Shown piece by piece: positions 1-7,403 of a stretch of DNA of 8,244 bases. Under the pieces are notes generated by a model. The model made no database searches and was not told where the DNA came from. It saw only the letters and a program-made list of their open reading frames with translations. Made by a program: the position numbers and the translations under genes. This DNA comes from Bacillota bacterium. Its GTDB lineage: Bacteria; Bacillota; Clostridia; Oscillospirales; Ruminococcaceae. The stretch's first letter is position 1. Each line of letters starts with the position of its first letter. The stretch is from positions 1 through 8,244 of the forward strand of contig JAEWMM010000305.1 of NCBI GenBank assembly GCA_023457175.1, written 5' to 3'.

Positions 1-2486
1 CGCGCGCGGCGCTCGACCGCGCCACCCGCCCCGAAACGCGCCCGGCACGCGACGGTACCGGCGGCGAGGCGGTCAAGGCCGTCTTTTGCGCCAACCCTTA
101 CGACGAGCTGGAAGCCGCCGCCGCTGAGATCGCGCGGCTGGTGCAGGAACAGGGCTACCGCTACCGCGATATTGCGGTCATCGCCCGCGACATGGGGCGT
201 TACCAGACGGCGCTGCCCTCGGTCTTTGCCCGCTTTAACCTACCGTTTTTCTGGGATATGCGCCACGATGCGCGCTGCTCGGCGCTGGCCCAGGGCGTGC
301 TGGCCGCAGTGCTGGTTGCCTGTGGCATGCGCGAGGGCGATTGGCTAAACGTTGCGCGCGCGCCGCTTTTGGGTCTTGATCCTGAGTTGGTCGGCGCGCT
401 GGAAAATTACAGCTTTATATGGTCGCTGCGCCGCTCGGAGTGGGAGCGGCCGTTCTATAAAAATCCCGACGGCATGGTCGAAACGATTACCCCCCGCGCC
501 GCCAAAGCGCTGCAAACGCTTGAGGAGGCCCGCAGCCGTATCGCCGCGCCGGTGCAGGCGTTGCGGCAGGCGTTTGAAAGCGGACAGGGCGGACAAATTG
601 CCAGCGGACTATGGCGGTTCTTACAGCAGACCGACGCTGCAAGGCACATGGCCGACTTTGCCGAAGACATGCCACCGTCGGAAAAAAGACTATTTCTAGA
701 GGAACAGTCGCTGCTCTGGCAGCAGCTTGTCGGCCTATTGGAGCTGTTTGACGCGATTCCTGACGAAATAACCGTCACCAAGGAGCGTATTGCCGAGCTC
801 GTCGAGCTGTCGTTCGGCGGGTTTGAGGTGGCGACGGTGCCGCGCACGCTTGACGAAATTGCCGTAGGTACCGCCGACCGCATCCGCTGTGAGAATATCC
901 GCGCCGTGTTTCTGCTCGGTGCAGTCGAGGGGGGGTTCCCCTCTGCCGCCATGCCGGGCGGCCTGCTGTCGGAAAACGAGCGGCGGCAGCTTGTCGAGGG
1001 GGGGCTGGATCTGCTTACCGAGGGCGACCGCTCTCAGGCGACCGAGCGGATGTTCTGCTACCGCGCCGTCACCGCGCCCGCCGAGCGGCTTGTTGTCTGC
1101 TGCCCGCGCACCGACGCGGCAGGGGGCACGCTGCTGCCCTCTGCAATCTTTTTGCGCGCCGCCGCGCTGACCGCCGAACAAAGCAGTCCTGACCTCTGGC
1201 GCGTCTGGACGGCGGCGGGGCTTGAAAAGGCCATCGCCGAGCACCGGGACGCCGCCGACAGCCGTTTGGCAGCGCTTGCTGCGCTGGGCGAAAAGACGCT
1301 GGACAAGCAGCGTGTGACGCGGCTGCTGCACGCCGGTGAAAAGCGGGCGCATGCGCTGACGGACCCTGCTGTTGCGGCGGCGCTGTTCGGCAAGCGCTTA
1401 AAGCTCTCGCCCTCGCGCTTAGAACAATATTACCGCTGCCCGTTCACCTACTTTATGCAAAAGGGGCTGGGGGCCAGAAAGCGCCAGAAGGCCGAGCTGT
1501 CGCCTGTTCAGGCGGGCGTGCTGATTCATCGCGTGCTGCAACGGCTGCTGTCGCAGCACGGCGGCAAGGGACTTTCATCGGTACCGCCCGAACAGCTCCG
1601 GCGGCAGATTCCCGACGCGACGGCGCGTTATCTTACCGAATGGGCGGGCGATGCCGCGGGGCTCCCCGCGCGGCTGCTGCGAAATTTCGAGCGCCTCGGA
1701 GAGTGGCTTTTCGATATGGTGCGCCATCTGGCCGAGGAGCTTTTACAGAGTGAATTTGAGCCGGTCGCATTTGAGCTTGGCATCGGCGAGGGCAAGGAGG
1801 TTGCCCCGCCGGTCTTTAAAATCGGCGCAGATACCGAAATTCTTATCGAGGGTACCGCCGACCGCGTCGATACCGCCATCATCAACGGCCAAAAATATCT
1901 GCGCGTGCTCGATTATAAATCCGGTCAGAAGCGCTTTTTGCTCGACGAGGTTTATTACGGATTAAACCTCCAGATGCTCATTTACCTGTTTTCGGTCTGC
2001 CAAAACGGCGCGGGTGCGCTGCATGGAGCGGCCCCGGCGGGTGCGCTGTATGTTCCGGCGCAGGGGGGCTATCTTTCGGGCGCGCGTCATACCGACCCCT
2101 ATCAGATCGAAAAGCAGCGGCATAAGCAGTACGCGATGAACGGGCTGCTGCTCTCGGACGAGGACGTGCTGCGCGGCATGGAGCGGAATTTAAACGGCGA
2201 TTACATTCCCTATGCCGAGGGCGGCAAAAAGGCCGACGCGCTCTATACAATGCAGGAGCTGGCCGCACTCTGGCGGCTGGTCGGGCGGAAGATTGAGGGT
2301 ATGGCGCGGCAGCTTTATTCGGGCGATATCGCCGCGCTGCCCTGCTGCCGTGATGGGGAGGCGCCCTGCGATTTTTGCGATTACCGCACAGCCTGCGGCT
2401 TTGAGCCGGGCGATCCGGTGCGGGCGCTCTTAAAGCTTGACCGCGCCGATATCTTAAACGGGGAGGGCAGCGCCGATGGCAAATAA
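1..2486 (+). CDS. addB: AddB, ATP-dependent helicase/nuclease subunit B (3' part, 5' end outside window)
   Basis: AddB is one half of the AddAB helicase-nuclease, which resects double-strand DNA ends and loads the recombination pathway. The open frame is already running at the window edge (first full codon at 3) and gives about 827 residues. Bacillus AddB is near 1,170, so roughly the first 340 residues, including any Walker A motif, are missing. The GTG at 141 is internal, because homologous-looking sequence continues upstream without a stop. The C-terminal RecB-like nuclease is intact: His (codon 1527), Asp in GTADR (1860), DYKSG with Asp (1911) and Lys (1917), and QMLIY (1971-1985). A cysteine in YYRCPF (1437) plus Cys-x2-Cys-x5-Cys (2367, 2376, 2394) form the four-cysteine iron-sulfur 'staple' known in AddB. 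The family-typical stretch GAVEGGFP lies near 917-940. The gene overlaps addA by 11 bases. The identification is firm; the only uncertainty is the missing start. Confidence 0.95.
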   Translation, partial: RAALDRATRPETRPARDGTGGEAVKAVFCANPYDELEAAAAEIARLVQEQGYRYRDIAVIARDMGRYQTALPSVFARFNLPFFWDMRHDARCSALAQGVLAAVLVACGMREGDWLNVARAPLLGLDPELVGALENYSFIWSLRRSEWERPFYKNPDGMVETITPRAAKALQTLEEARSRIAAPVQALRQAFESGQGGQIASGLWRFLQQTDAARHMADFAEDMPPSEKRLFLEEQSLLWQQLVGLLELFDAIPDEITVTKERIAELVELSFGGFEVATVPRTLDEIAVGTADRIRCENIRAVFLLGAVEGGFPSAAMPGGLLSENERRQLVEGGLDLLTEGDRSQATERMFCYRAVTAPAERLVVCCPRTDAAGGTLLPSAIFLRAAALTAEQSSPDLWRVWTAAGLEKAIAEHRDAADSRLAALAALGEKTLDKQRVTRLLHAGEKRAHALTDPAVAAALFGKRLKLSPSRLEQYYRCPFTYFMQKGLGARKRQKAELSPVQAGVLIHRVLQRLLSQHGGKGLSSVPPEQLRRQIPDATARYLTEWAGDAAGLPARLLRNFERLGEWLFDMVRHLAEELLQSEFEPVAFELGIGEGKEVAPPVFKIGADTEILIEGTADRVDTAIINGQKYLRVLDYKSGQKRFLLDEVYYGLNLQMLIYLFSVCQNGAGALHGAAPAGALYVPAQGGYLSGARHTDPYQIEKQRHKQYAMNGLLLSDEDVLRGMERNLNGDYIPYAEGGKKADALYTMQELAALWRLVGRKIEGMARQLYSGDIAALPCCRDGEAPCDFCDYRTACGFEPGDPVRALLKLDRADILNGEGSADGK
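2461..2466 (+). promoter_or_regulatory. Ribosome binding site of addA, inside the addB end
   Basis: GGGAGG lies nine bases before the ATG at 2476 and within the last codons of addB. It fixes the addA start and implies that ribosomes finishing addB can reinitiate on addA, which would help keep the two subunits balanced. The coupling is inferred from the 11-base overlap. Confidence 0.7.
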
Positions 2487-5400
2487 AACAAACTGGACCG
2501 ACGAGCAGCGCCGCGCCATCGAAGCGCGCGGGCATACGGTGCTGGTTTCCGCGGCGGCGGGCAGCGGTAAAACCGCCGTGCTCACCGAACGGGCGGTGCG
2601 CCGCATGTTGGACACACAGGCGCCGATCGACGCCGACCGGCTGCTGGTCGTCACCTTTACCCGCGCCGCCGCGCAGGAAATGAAGCAGCGCATGCTGCAA
2701 AAGCTGACTGAATACATAACCGGGCATCCGCTCGATACGGCGGCGCGCCGCCAGCGCCAGCTTTTAGACCGCGCGGTCATCGGCACGCTCGACGCGCTGT
2801 GCCTGAACCTCCTGCGCGAAAACTGGCAGATGCTTGGACTCCCGGCGGCGTTTCGCGTCGGGGACGCGCAGGAGCTTGACGCCATGCGCGAGCAGGCAGT
2901 GGACGCAGCGCTTGAAGCCGCCTATGCCGATCGCAGTGATACGGCGTTTGGCGATCTGGCCGAGCTGCTCTCGCAAAAGCGCGGGGATCAAAGTCTGGCG
3001 GGCACCGTTTTGAGGGTGCTTGACTTTGCCCGCACCCACCCGTTTTACACCGACTGGCTGGACGAAAAGCTCAGGGTCTACGAAGGCTGCGCCGACCCCG
3101 CCCAAAGCGTTTGGGGAGACATTCTGCTGCAATACGCGGTGGAGTCGGCACGCCAATGCCTGCGCGACACGCAGGCCGCGCTTGAGGCGCTGCGCCATGA
3201 TCCGGACTTTGCCAACTACCTTCCGGCGTTTGAGGGCGACGTTGCGTTTTTTGAAGTGCTCTGTCCCGCGCTGGAGCGCGGGGACTGGGACGGGGCGGCC
3301 GATCTGCTGCACGGCTTTAAAGCAGTGCCGCTCAAGGCGGCCAAGCGCGGCGCAGACCCTGAGCGAAAAGCGTATTTTCAGCGCCTGCGCGCCCGCCATA
3401 AGGAGCAGGTTGAGACGCTGCAAGGCAAAATTCTTTCTGCAAGTCTTTCGGAATTTTCAGAGGACATCGCCGACCTGCTGCCCAAGCTGCGCCGACTGTT
3501 CGCGCTGGTCAAGGATACCGACAACCGTCTGCTTGCGCAAAAGCGCGCGGCGGGCATCTTTGATTTCTCCGACCTCGCGCAGTTCGCCGCCGGTCTGCTC
3601 ATGACGCGCGACGCGCAGGGGAATCTGCGCAAAACGCCGCTGGCCGAATCGATCGGCGCGCGCTTTGACGAGATTATGGTCGACGAGTATCAGGACGTCA
3701 ACGCCGTGCAGGACATGATTGTCACGGCCCTTTCAAACGGCAGAAATCTCTTTATGGTTGGCGACGTCAAGCAGAGCATCTACCGCTTTCGTCAGGCGCA
3801 GCCCGACATTTTTCTGCGCCGCAGCGCTGAATATGCCCAAAACACCGACCCGGAAGCCCCCGCGCTGGTTACCTTAAGCGGCAACTTTCGCAGCCGCGGC
3901 GAGGTTACCCGCGCGGTCAACCGCATCTTTGAGCCGTTGTTTTCAAAGCGGATTGGCGAGCTTTTTTACGACGCGGGGCATCAGCTCAACGCGCTGGCGG
4001 TTTATCCGCCGGTAGACGGCGCCGGCGCGCAGTTTCATCTGCTTGAGCAGGGGGGGCTTAACGCGGGCGACGCCGCCGAGGCCGAGGCGCAGTATGTGGC
4101 GCGCGAAATCACACGCCTGATAACCAGCCGCGCATTGGTAACCGACAAGGGCGTTCTGAGAGAAATTCGCGCAGGCGATATCGCGATTTTGCTGCGCTCG
4201 CCCAAGTCGCAGGCCGACCTTTACCGCCGCGCGCTTGAGCGGGTCGGTATCGAGGCGTTCGCCCAGCTTGAAAGCGGCTTTTTAGAGAGCTTTGAGATTA
4301 CGACAACGCTTAATCTTCTGCGCGCGCTTGACAACCCGACGCTCGACATCGAATTAATCGGCGCGATGCTCTCGCCGATGTTCGGCTTTGACGACGATGT
4401 GCTTGCCGGAATCCGCCTGCTGTCGCCCGGCGGCCATTTTTACCCTGCCGTCAAAAAAGCGGCGACGAATAACGACGCAGCCCGCGCGTTTTTAGAGACG
4501 TTTGAGCATCTGCGCCGGCGGGCCTTAACGGCAAGCGCTGCCGGGCTGATTACCGAAGCGGTTGAAAGCACCGGCTTTGACCTGTTTTGCCGCGCCATGC
4601 CGGGCGGCGCGCAGCGGTTTGCAAACCTGCTGCTGCTCTCGCAGTACGCCGAGCAGTACCACCGGAACGGGCATCGCGGCCTTTCGGCCTTTTTAAGGAT
4701 GATCGACCGCGCAATACAGAGCGGCGACCTTGCCCCCGCCTATGTGGGCGAGCAGCAGAACGCCGTCTTCATCACGAGCATCCACAAATCCAAGGGGCTT
4801 GAGTGGCCGGTCGTGTTCCTTTGCCAGACGGGACGCGACCACAGCTTCTACCGTAACGACCTCATCCGTCCGACGCTGCTGCACTCCGAGCTGGGCTTTG
4901 CCTGTGTCCGGCGCGACCCTGAACGCCGCCAGCAGTTTGCTTCGGTGCCGCTTGGAGCGGTGCGCGTTGAGAGCGAGCGCGCCATGCTCTCGGAGGAGCT
5001 GCGCATTCTCTACGTCGCCGCCACCCGCGCCAGAGAGCGTCTGGTCATCACCGCTGTGATGAAAAAAGCGCTCGAAACGGCCGAGGCGCTCTCGCCCGAC
5101 GGCGGCACACCCGCCCCGGCACAGGTGCGCGCCTGCAAAAATTACGCCGAATGGCTGCTGCTGGCGCTGGGCCGCTATGGCGACGCGGCGCAGGCGCTGC
5201 GCTTAGGGCAGCCATTAGGGCAAATTGCGCTGCATTTCGGCTTTTTAGAGGAGCAGCCTGATGCGCTGCCCCCGCCGGCTGAACAGAATACCCAGCAAAG
5301 CCTGTCCAGCCCCGCCGCTTTAACGCTGCCCCCCGCCGACGATCGTCTGATCGAGGCGCTGTCACGGCGGCTGACGTTTGAATACCCTTTTGCAAGAGCG

Positions 5401-6030
5401 GTCAAAACGCCCGCCAAGCTGGCGGTCTCTGAGCTGACGCACCCGGCGGGCGACGCATTCTATTTTGCCAAAAAGCCGGCCTTCGCGCTGGAATCGGCGT
5501 CCTCGGGCAGCGAGCGGGGCACTGCGGTACACGCCTTTATGCAGTACTGCGATTATATAGCCGCAAAGCGGAACGCCGCAGCCGAGCTGGCGCGGCTTAA
5601 AAATGCGGGCATTCTGACCGCGCGGCAGGCGGACTTGGTGGCACTGGGCAGCATAGAGCGGTTTTTTGAAAGCGGTCTGGCACAGCGCATTTTTGCCGCC
5701 GGCGAGGTGCTGCGGGAGTTTGCCTTTATGGTCAGCGCCGCCGCATGCGCTTCGACGCGCGACCTTGCCGCCGAAAACGGCGAAGCGCCGATGCTGCAGG
5801 GCATTGCCGACTGTATTTTAATCGAACAGGACCACGCGGTAGTCATCGACTACAAAACCGACCGTGTCCGGGACGCCCAAATGCTGCGCGAACGCTATGC
5901 GGGGCAGCTGGGCCTCTACCGCGAGATGCTGGCCTCGGTGCTACCGGTGCCGGTCACCGAGTGCATCATTTGGTCGTTCGTACTCGACTGCGAAATTGCC
6001 GTTGAAAGCTTTTGTACCCCTTCTGCGTAG
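2476..6030 (+). CDS. addA: AddA, ATP-dependent helicase/nuclease subunit A
   Basis: AddA is the 3'-5' superfamily 1 helicase and nuclease subunit of AddAB; it uses ATP to unwind DNA from broken ends and cuts one strand. The 1,184-residue product is close to the family length (about 1,200). Motifs appear in the expected order: Q-motif WTDEQ (7-11), Walker A AAAGSGKT (26-33), motif Ia TFTRAAAQEM (60-69), motif II DEYQD (403-407), motif III GDVKQSIYRFR (429-439), motif IV LSGNFRSR (467-474), motif V SIHKSKGLEWP (768-778) and motif VI YVAATRARER (846-855). The C-terminal RecB-type nuclease has His1019, Asp1112 (GIAD), Asp1125 and Lys1127 (DYKTD) and Gln1144/Tyr1148 (QLGLY), so it should be catalytically competent. 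The start is the ATG that follows GGGAGG and overlaps addB. No promoter is visible before it, so it is probably transcribed with addB. A GC-rich hairpin follows about 70 bases after the stop. Family assignment is very secure. Confidence 0.98.
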   Translation: MANKTNWTDEQRRAIEARGHTVLVSAAAGSGKTAVLTERAVRRMLDTQAPIDADRLLVVTFTRAAAQEMKQRMLQKLTEYITGHPLDTAARRQRQLLDRAVIGTLDALCLNLLRENWQMLGLPAAFRVGDAQELDAMREQAVDAALEAAYADRSDTAFGDLAELLSQKRGDQSLAGTVLRVLDFARTHPFYTDWLDEKLRVYEGCADPAQSVWGDILLQYAVESARQCLRDTQAALEALRHDPDFANYLPAFEGDVAFFEVLCPALERGDWDGAADLLHGFKAVPLKAAKRGADPERKAYFQRLRARHKEQVETLQGKILSASLSEFSEDIADLLPKLRRLFALVKDTDNRLLAQKRAAGIFDFSDLAQFAAGLLMTRDAQGNLRKTPLAESIGARFDEIMVDEYQDVNAVQDMIVTALSNGRNLFMVGDVKQSIYRFRQAQPDIFLRRSAEYAQNTDPEAPALVTLSGNFRSRGEVTRAVNRIFEPLFSKRIGELFYDAGHQLNALAVYPPVDGAGAQFHLLEQGGLNAGDAAEAEAQYVAREITRLITSRALVTDKGVLREIRAGDIAILLRSPKSQADLYRRALERVGIEAFAQLESGFLESFEITTTLNLLRALDNPTLDIELIGAMLSPMFGFDDDVLAGIRLLSPGGHFYPAVKKAATNNDAARAFLETFEHLRRRALTASAAGLITEAVESTGFDLFCRAMPGGAQRFANLLLLSQYAEQYHRNGHRGLSAFLRMIDRAIQSGDLAPAYVGEQQNAVFITSIHKSKGLEWPVVFLCQTGRDHSFYRNDLIRPTLLHSELGFACVRRDPERRQQFASVPLGAVRVESERAMLSEELRILYVAATRARERLVITAVMKKALETAEALSPDGGTPAPAQVRACKNYAEWLLLALGRYGDAAQALRLGQPLGQIALHFGFLEEQPDALPPPAEQNTQQSLSSPAALTLPPADDRLIEALSRRLTFEYPFARAVKTPAKLAVSELTHPAGDAFYFAKKPAFALESASSGSERGTAVHAFMQYCDYIAAKRNAAAELARLKNAGILTARQADLVALGSIERFFESGLAQRIFAAGEVLREFAFMVSAAACASTRDLAAENGEAPMLQGIADCILIEQDHAVVIDYKTDRVRDAQMLRERYAGQLGLYREMLASVLPVPVTECIIWSFVLDCEIAVESFCTPSA

Positions 6031-6101
6031 GCGCGTGAGAGACGTCGTTTTCGCATACTGGAACTTGCATACGTCCGGTCAAAATTTTTGCCAATACAAT
6101 A

Positions 6102-6140
6102 TGCGCCGGGGGCGTGGCTTAAAGCCGCGCCCCCGGCGCA
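6102..6140. terminator. Strong hairpin between convergent addA and lysR, probable bidirectional terminator
   Basis: Bases 6102-6118 pair with 6124-6140 as a 17-base-pair stem containing one G-T (G-U in RNA) pair and a five-base loop (TTAAA). The stem is almost entirely G-C, with a run of five G facing five C. It lies 72 bases after the addA stop and 38 bases beyond the lysR stop, where genes on opposite strands meet. The downstream sequence is only moderately T-rich on either side (CATTATTATT on +; AAAATTTTTG at 6081-6090 read on the other strand), so it is not a textbook U-tract terminator. Its position and stability still make transcription termination the best reading. Confidence 0.75.
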
Positions 6141-6177
6141 CTGTTTGACTGCTCATTATTATTGCGCCGCGGCTTTG

Positions 6178-7116
6178 CTACGCGTTCTTTTGGGGCAGGC
6201 ACTGAAAGCGGCGGGTGACAATGTTAATAAACTCGTCCAGCGTGCCGGTCTGTTCTGCGTGCTGCGGAAGAATGACCCCGAACTGCAGCAGCTCGGCGCT
6301 GCCTTCAACCGGAACTGAAAGGACATTATACATCGAGCTTTGGGCGTCGAAGGCCTGTATGCCGATGCTGTAAAAATTACTGCTTGAAATCAGGTGCATC
6401 AGCGCGGAGCGTCCGGTGACATAGGCAATTTTCGATGAAGAGTTGAGATCGATCTGAAGGCTTTCAGTGGCGAGATGGTAAATAAAATCCTCATACTGGT
6501 CAATATAGCGTACAAAGCCGTAGCCGCGAAGCGCAGTAAGCGTCACCTTTTCTCCGCGCCTGAGCAGCTCGTGCTCCTTCGAGATGCAGATGTGTGGACA
6601 GAGGTTGACCAGCGGAATAAAGGTCAGCTCCTTTTTGCGGAACAGGTTCATCAGATCCTCGCTTTGCTCGCTGGCAAAATGGATAACGCCGACATCGGCC
6701 GCACCCGATTCGACATCGCTGATGACGTCGATGGTGCTGCCTTCGTTGAGCTTATATGAAAAGCTTTCCGAATCCTCGTGATTTTTACATAACTCGATAA
6801 AGCTCTCCATCGTGTGGGAGAATTTGGTCATCGATATGCTCAGGGTATCGGTGTGACGCTTGGGTTTTCTGGTAATCTGCTTAAGGCCCTCCATCTCCTG
6901 CATAATGGCGTTGGAGTGCTTCAGAAACTGTGCGCCCGACGTCGTGAGCACCACGCCCTGCTTGGTGCGCAAAAACAACTCAAAACCGATATCGTCCTCA
7001 AGGTCTTTGATGATATGGCTTAAATGGGGCTGCGATATGTACAAGGCCTGCGCGGCTTTATTAATTGAGCCATATTTTGCGACCGCTACAAAATATTTCA
7101 GATGCTTCAGATTCAT
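6178..7116 (-). CDS. LysR-type transcriptional regulator
   Basis: This 312-residue protein has the LysR-type layout. Residues 1-61 form the winged helix-turn-helix DNA-binding region, with the recognition stretch around 17-37 (SINKAAQALYISQPHLSHII) and the family-typical end of the wing, LTTSG at 57-61. A linker helix follows, then a periplasmic-binding-like effector domain from about residue 80 to the C-terminus. LysR proteins normally act as tetramers that bind a divergent promoter and respond to a small molecule; the ligand here cannot be read from the sequence. The start is placed at the ATG at 7116 because GGAGG lies six bases before it. An in-frame ATG 33 bases further upstream (7149) has no ribosome binding site and would add residues in front of the canonical MNLKHLKYF opening. 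The gene diverges from the glutaminase gene, its likely target, and converges on addA. Its base composition is clearly lower in GC than addBA. Confidence 0.93.
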   Translation of the reverse strand: MNLKHLKYFVAVAKYGSINKAAQALYISQPHLSHIIKDLEDDIGFELFLRTKQGVVLTTSGAQFLKHSNAIMQEMEGLKQITRKPKRHTDTLSISMTKFSHTMESFIELCKNHEDSESFSYKLNEGSTIDVISDVESGAADVGVIHFASEQSEDLMNLFRKKELTFIPLVNLCPHICISKEHELLRRGEKVTLTALRGYGFVRYIDQYEDFIYHLATESLQIDLNSSSKIAYVTGRSALMHLISSSNFYSIGIQAFDAQSSMYNVLSVPVEGSAELLQFGVILPQHAEQTGTLDEFINIVTRRFQCLPQKNA

Positions 7117-7122
7117 AGCCAG

Positions 7123-7127
7123 CCTCC
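7123..7127 (-). promoter_or_regulatory. Ribosome binding site deciding the lysR start
   Basis: GGAGG on the - strand sits six bases upstream of the ATG at 7116. The alternative upstream ATG (7149) is preceded by ATAGATGACTCTCT, which has no comparable site, so 7116 is preferred. Confidence 0.75.
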
Positions 7128-7280
7128 GGATGTTTATTGTTCGTACCATAGAGAGTCATCTATTTTATTATGCATATTTTTGAAGGAAAAGCATCATGTT
7201 TTTTAGAAATGAATAAATTTTGTTAAATCTATTAAAAAGACCGTTCGATGAAAGGTGAGTATTCAATATATAAGAAACCA

Positions 7281-7293
7281 TATATCCGATATA
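7281..7293. promoter_or_regulatory. Candidate LysR operator (T-N11-A dyad)
   Basis: TATATCCGATATA is a perfect inverted repeat of six bases around a single central base, and it has exactly the T-N11-A form described for LysR-type operators. It lies in the spacer between lysR and the divergent glutaminase gene, about 50 bases upstream of the inferred glutaminase transcription start. A second perfect palindrome, AATACGTATT (7297-7306), follows three bases later and touches the proposed -35 element. This would fit a recognition site plus an activation site. The surrounding DNA is very AT-rich, so chance dyads are fairly likely; binding is inference. Confidence 0.4.
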
Positions 7294-7304
7294 GCGAATA
7301 CGTA

Positions 7305-7332
7305 TTGGTAAAAAAATCAAAAGTCCTATAAA
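7305..7332 (+). promoter_or_regulatory. Candidate sigma-A-type promoter for the glutaminase gene
   Basis: TTGGTA (7305-7310, four of six consensus matches) and TATAAA (7327-7332, five of six) are separated by 16 bases. Transcription would start near 7339, about 65 bases before the ATG at 7404. The weak -35 element overlapping a palindrome is what one expects of an activator-dependent promoter. The region is only about a quarter G+C, so -10-like sequences are common and this is a modest-confidence call. For lysR on the other strand I found only a CATAAT-like -10 (around 7170-7175) with no convincing -35. Confidence 0.4.
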
Positions 7333-7389
7333 ATATTGGAGAAGGATAAATGATTTTATCACAATTCAATAAAATAGCTTTAAACGACG

Positions 7390-7395
7390 AAGGAG
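7390..7395 (+). promoter_or_regulatory. Ribosome binding site of the glutaminase gene
   Basis: AAGGAG lies eight bases before the ATG at 7404. A TTG codon in frame immediately before the ATG (7401) is a less likely start. A second, equally good site (GGAGAAGG, 7338-7345) precedes another in-frame ATG at 7350, so the start is not beyond doubt. Confidence 0.65.
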
Positions 7396-7403
7396 AAACA
7401 TTG

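Noticed and set aside
735..1352. Long open frames antisense to addB, and a similar one at 1978-2727
   Set aside because: Stop codons are rare in all frames of GC-rich DNA. The translations are rich in Arg, Ala and Pro with no domain, and they lie fully opposite a confirmed gene.
1..6030. The helicase-nuclease pair as a possible novel defence system
   Set aside because: Motif order, lengths, iron-sulfur cysteines and addB-addA overlap all match the standard housekeeping AddAB recombination enzyme, with no unusual fused domain or defence neighbour.
6088..6318. Short + strand open frame crossing the terminator and the lysR 3' end
   Set aside because: It runs through the strong hairpin and antisense to lysR, has no ribosome binding site and shows no recognisable features.
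7117..7149. Upstream ATG start for lysR (11 extra residues)
   Set aside because: No ribosome binding site precedes it, while the ATG at 7116 has GGAGG at six bases and gives the canonical LysR N-terminus.
7266..7285. ATATAT repeated at both ends of a 20-base stretch as a possible extra operator half-site pair
   Set aside because: It is low-complexity AT sequence in a region of about 24% GC; such matches are expected by chance, and it partly overlaps the better dyad.
7168..7362. Possible 64-residue hydrophobic protein on the - strand in the lysR-glsA spacer
   Set aside because: It begins at GTG with no ribosome binding site and spans the proposed promoter and operator. Its hydrophobic content is what AT-rich DNA gives by chance.
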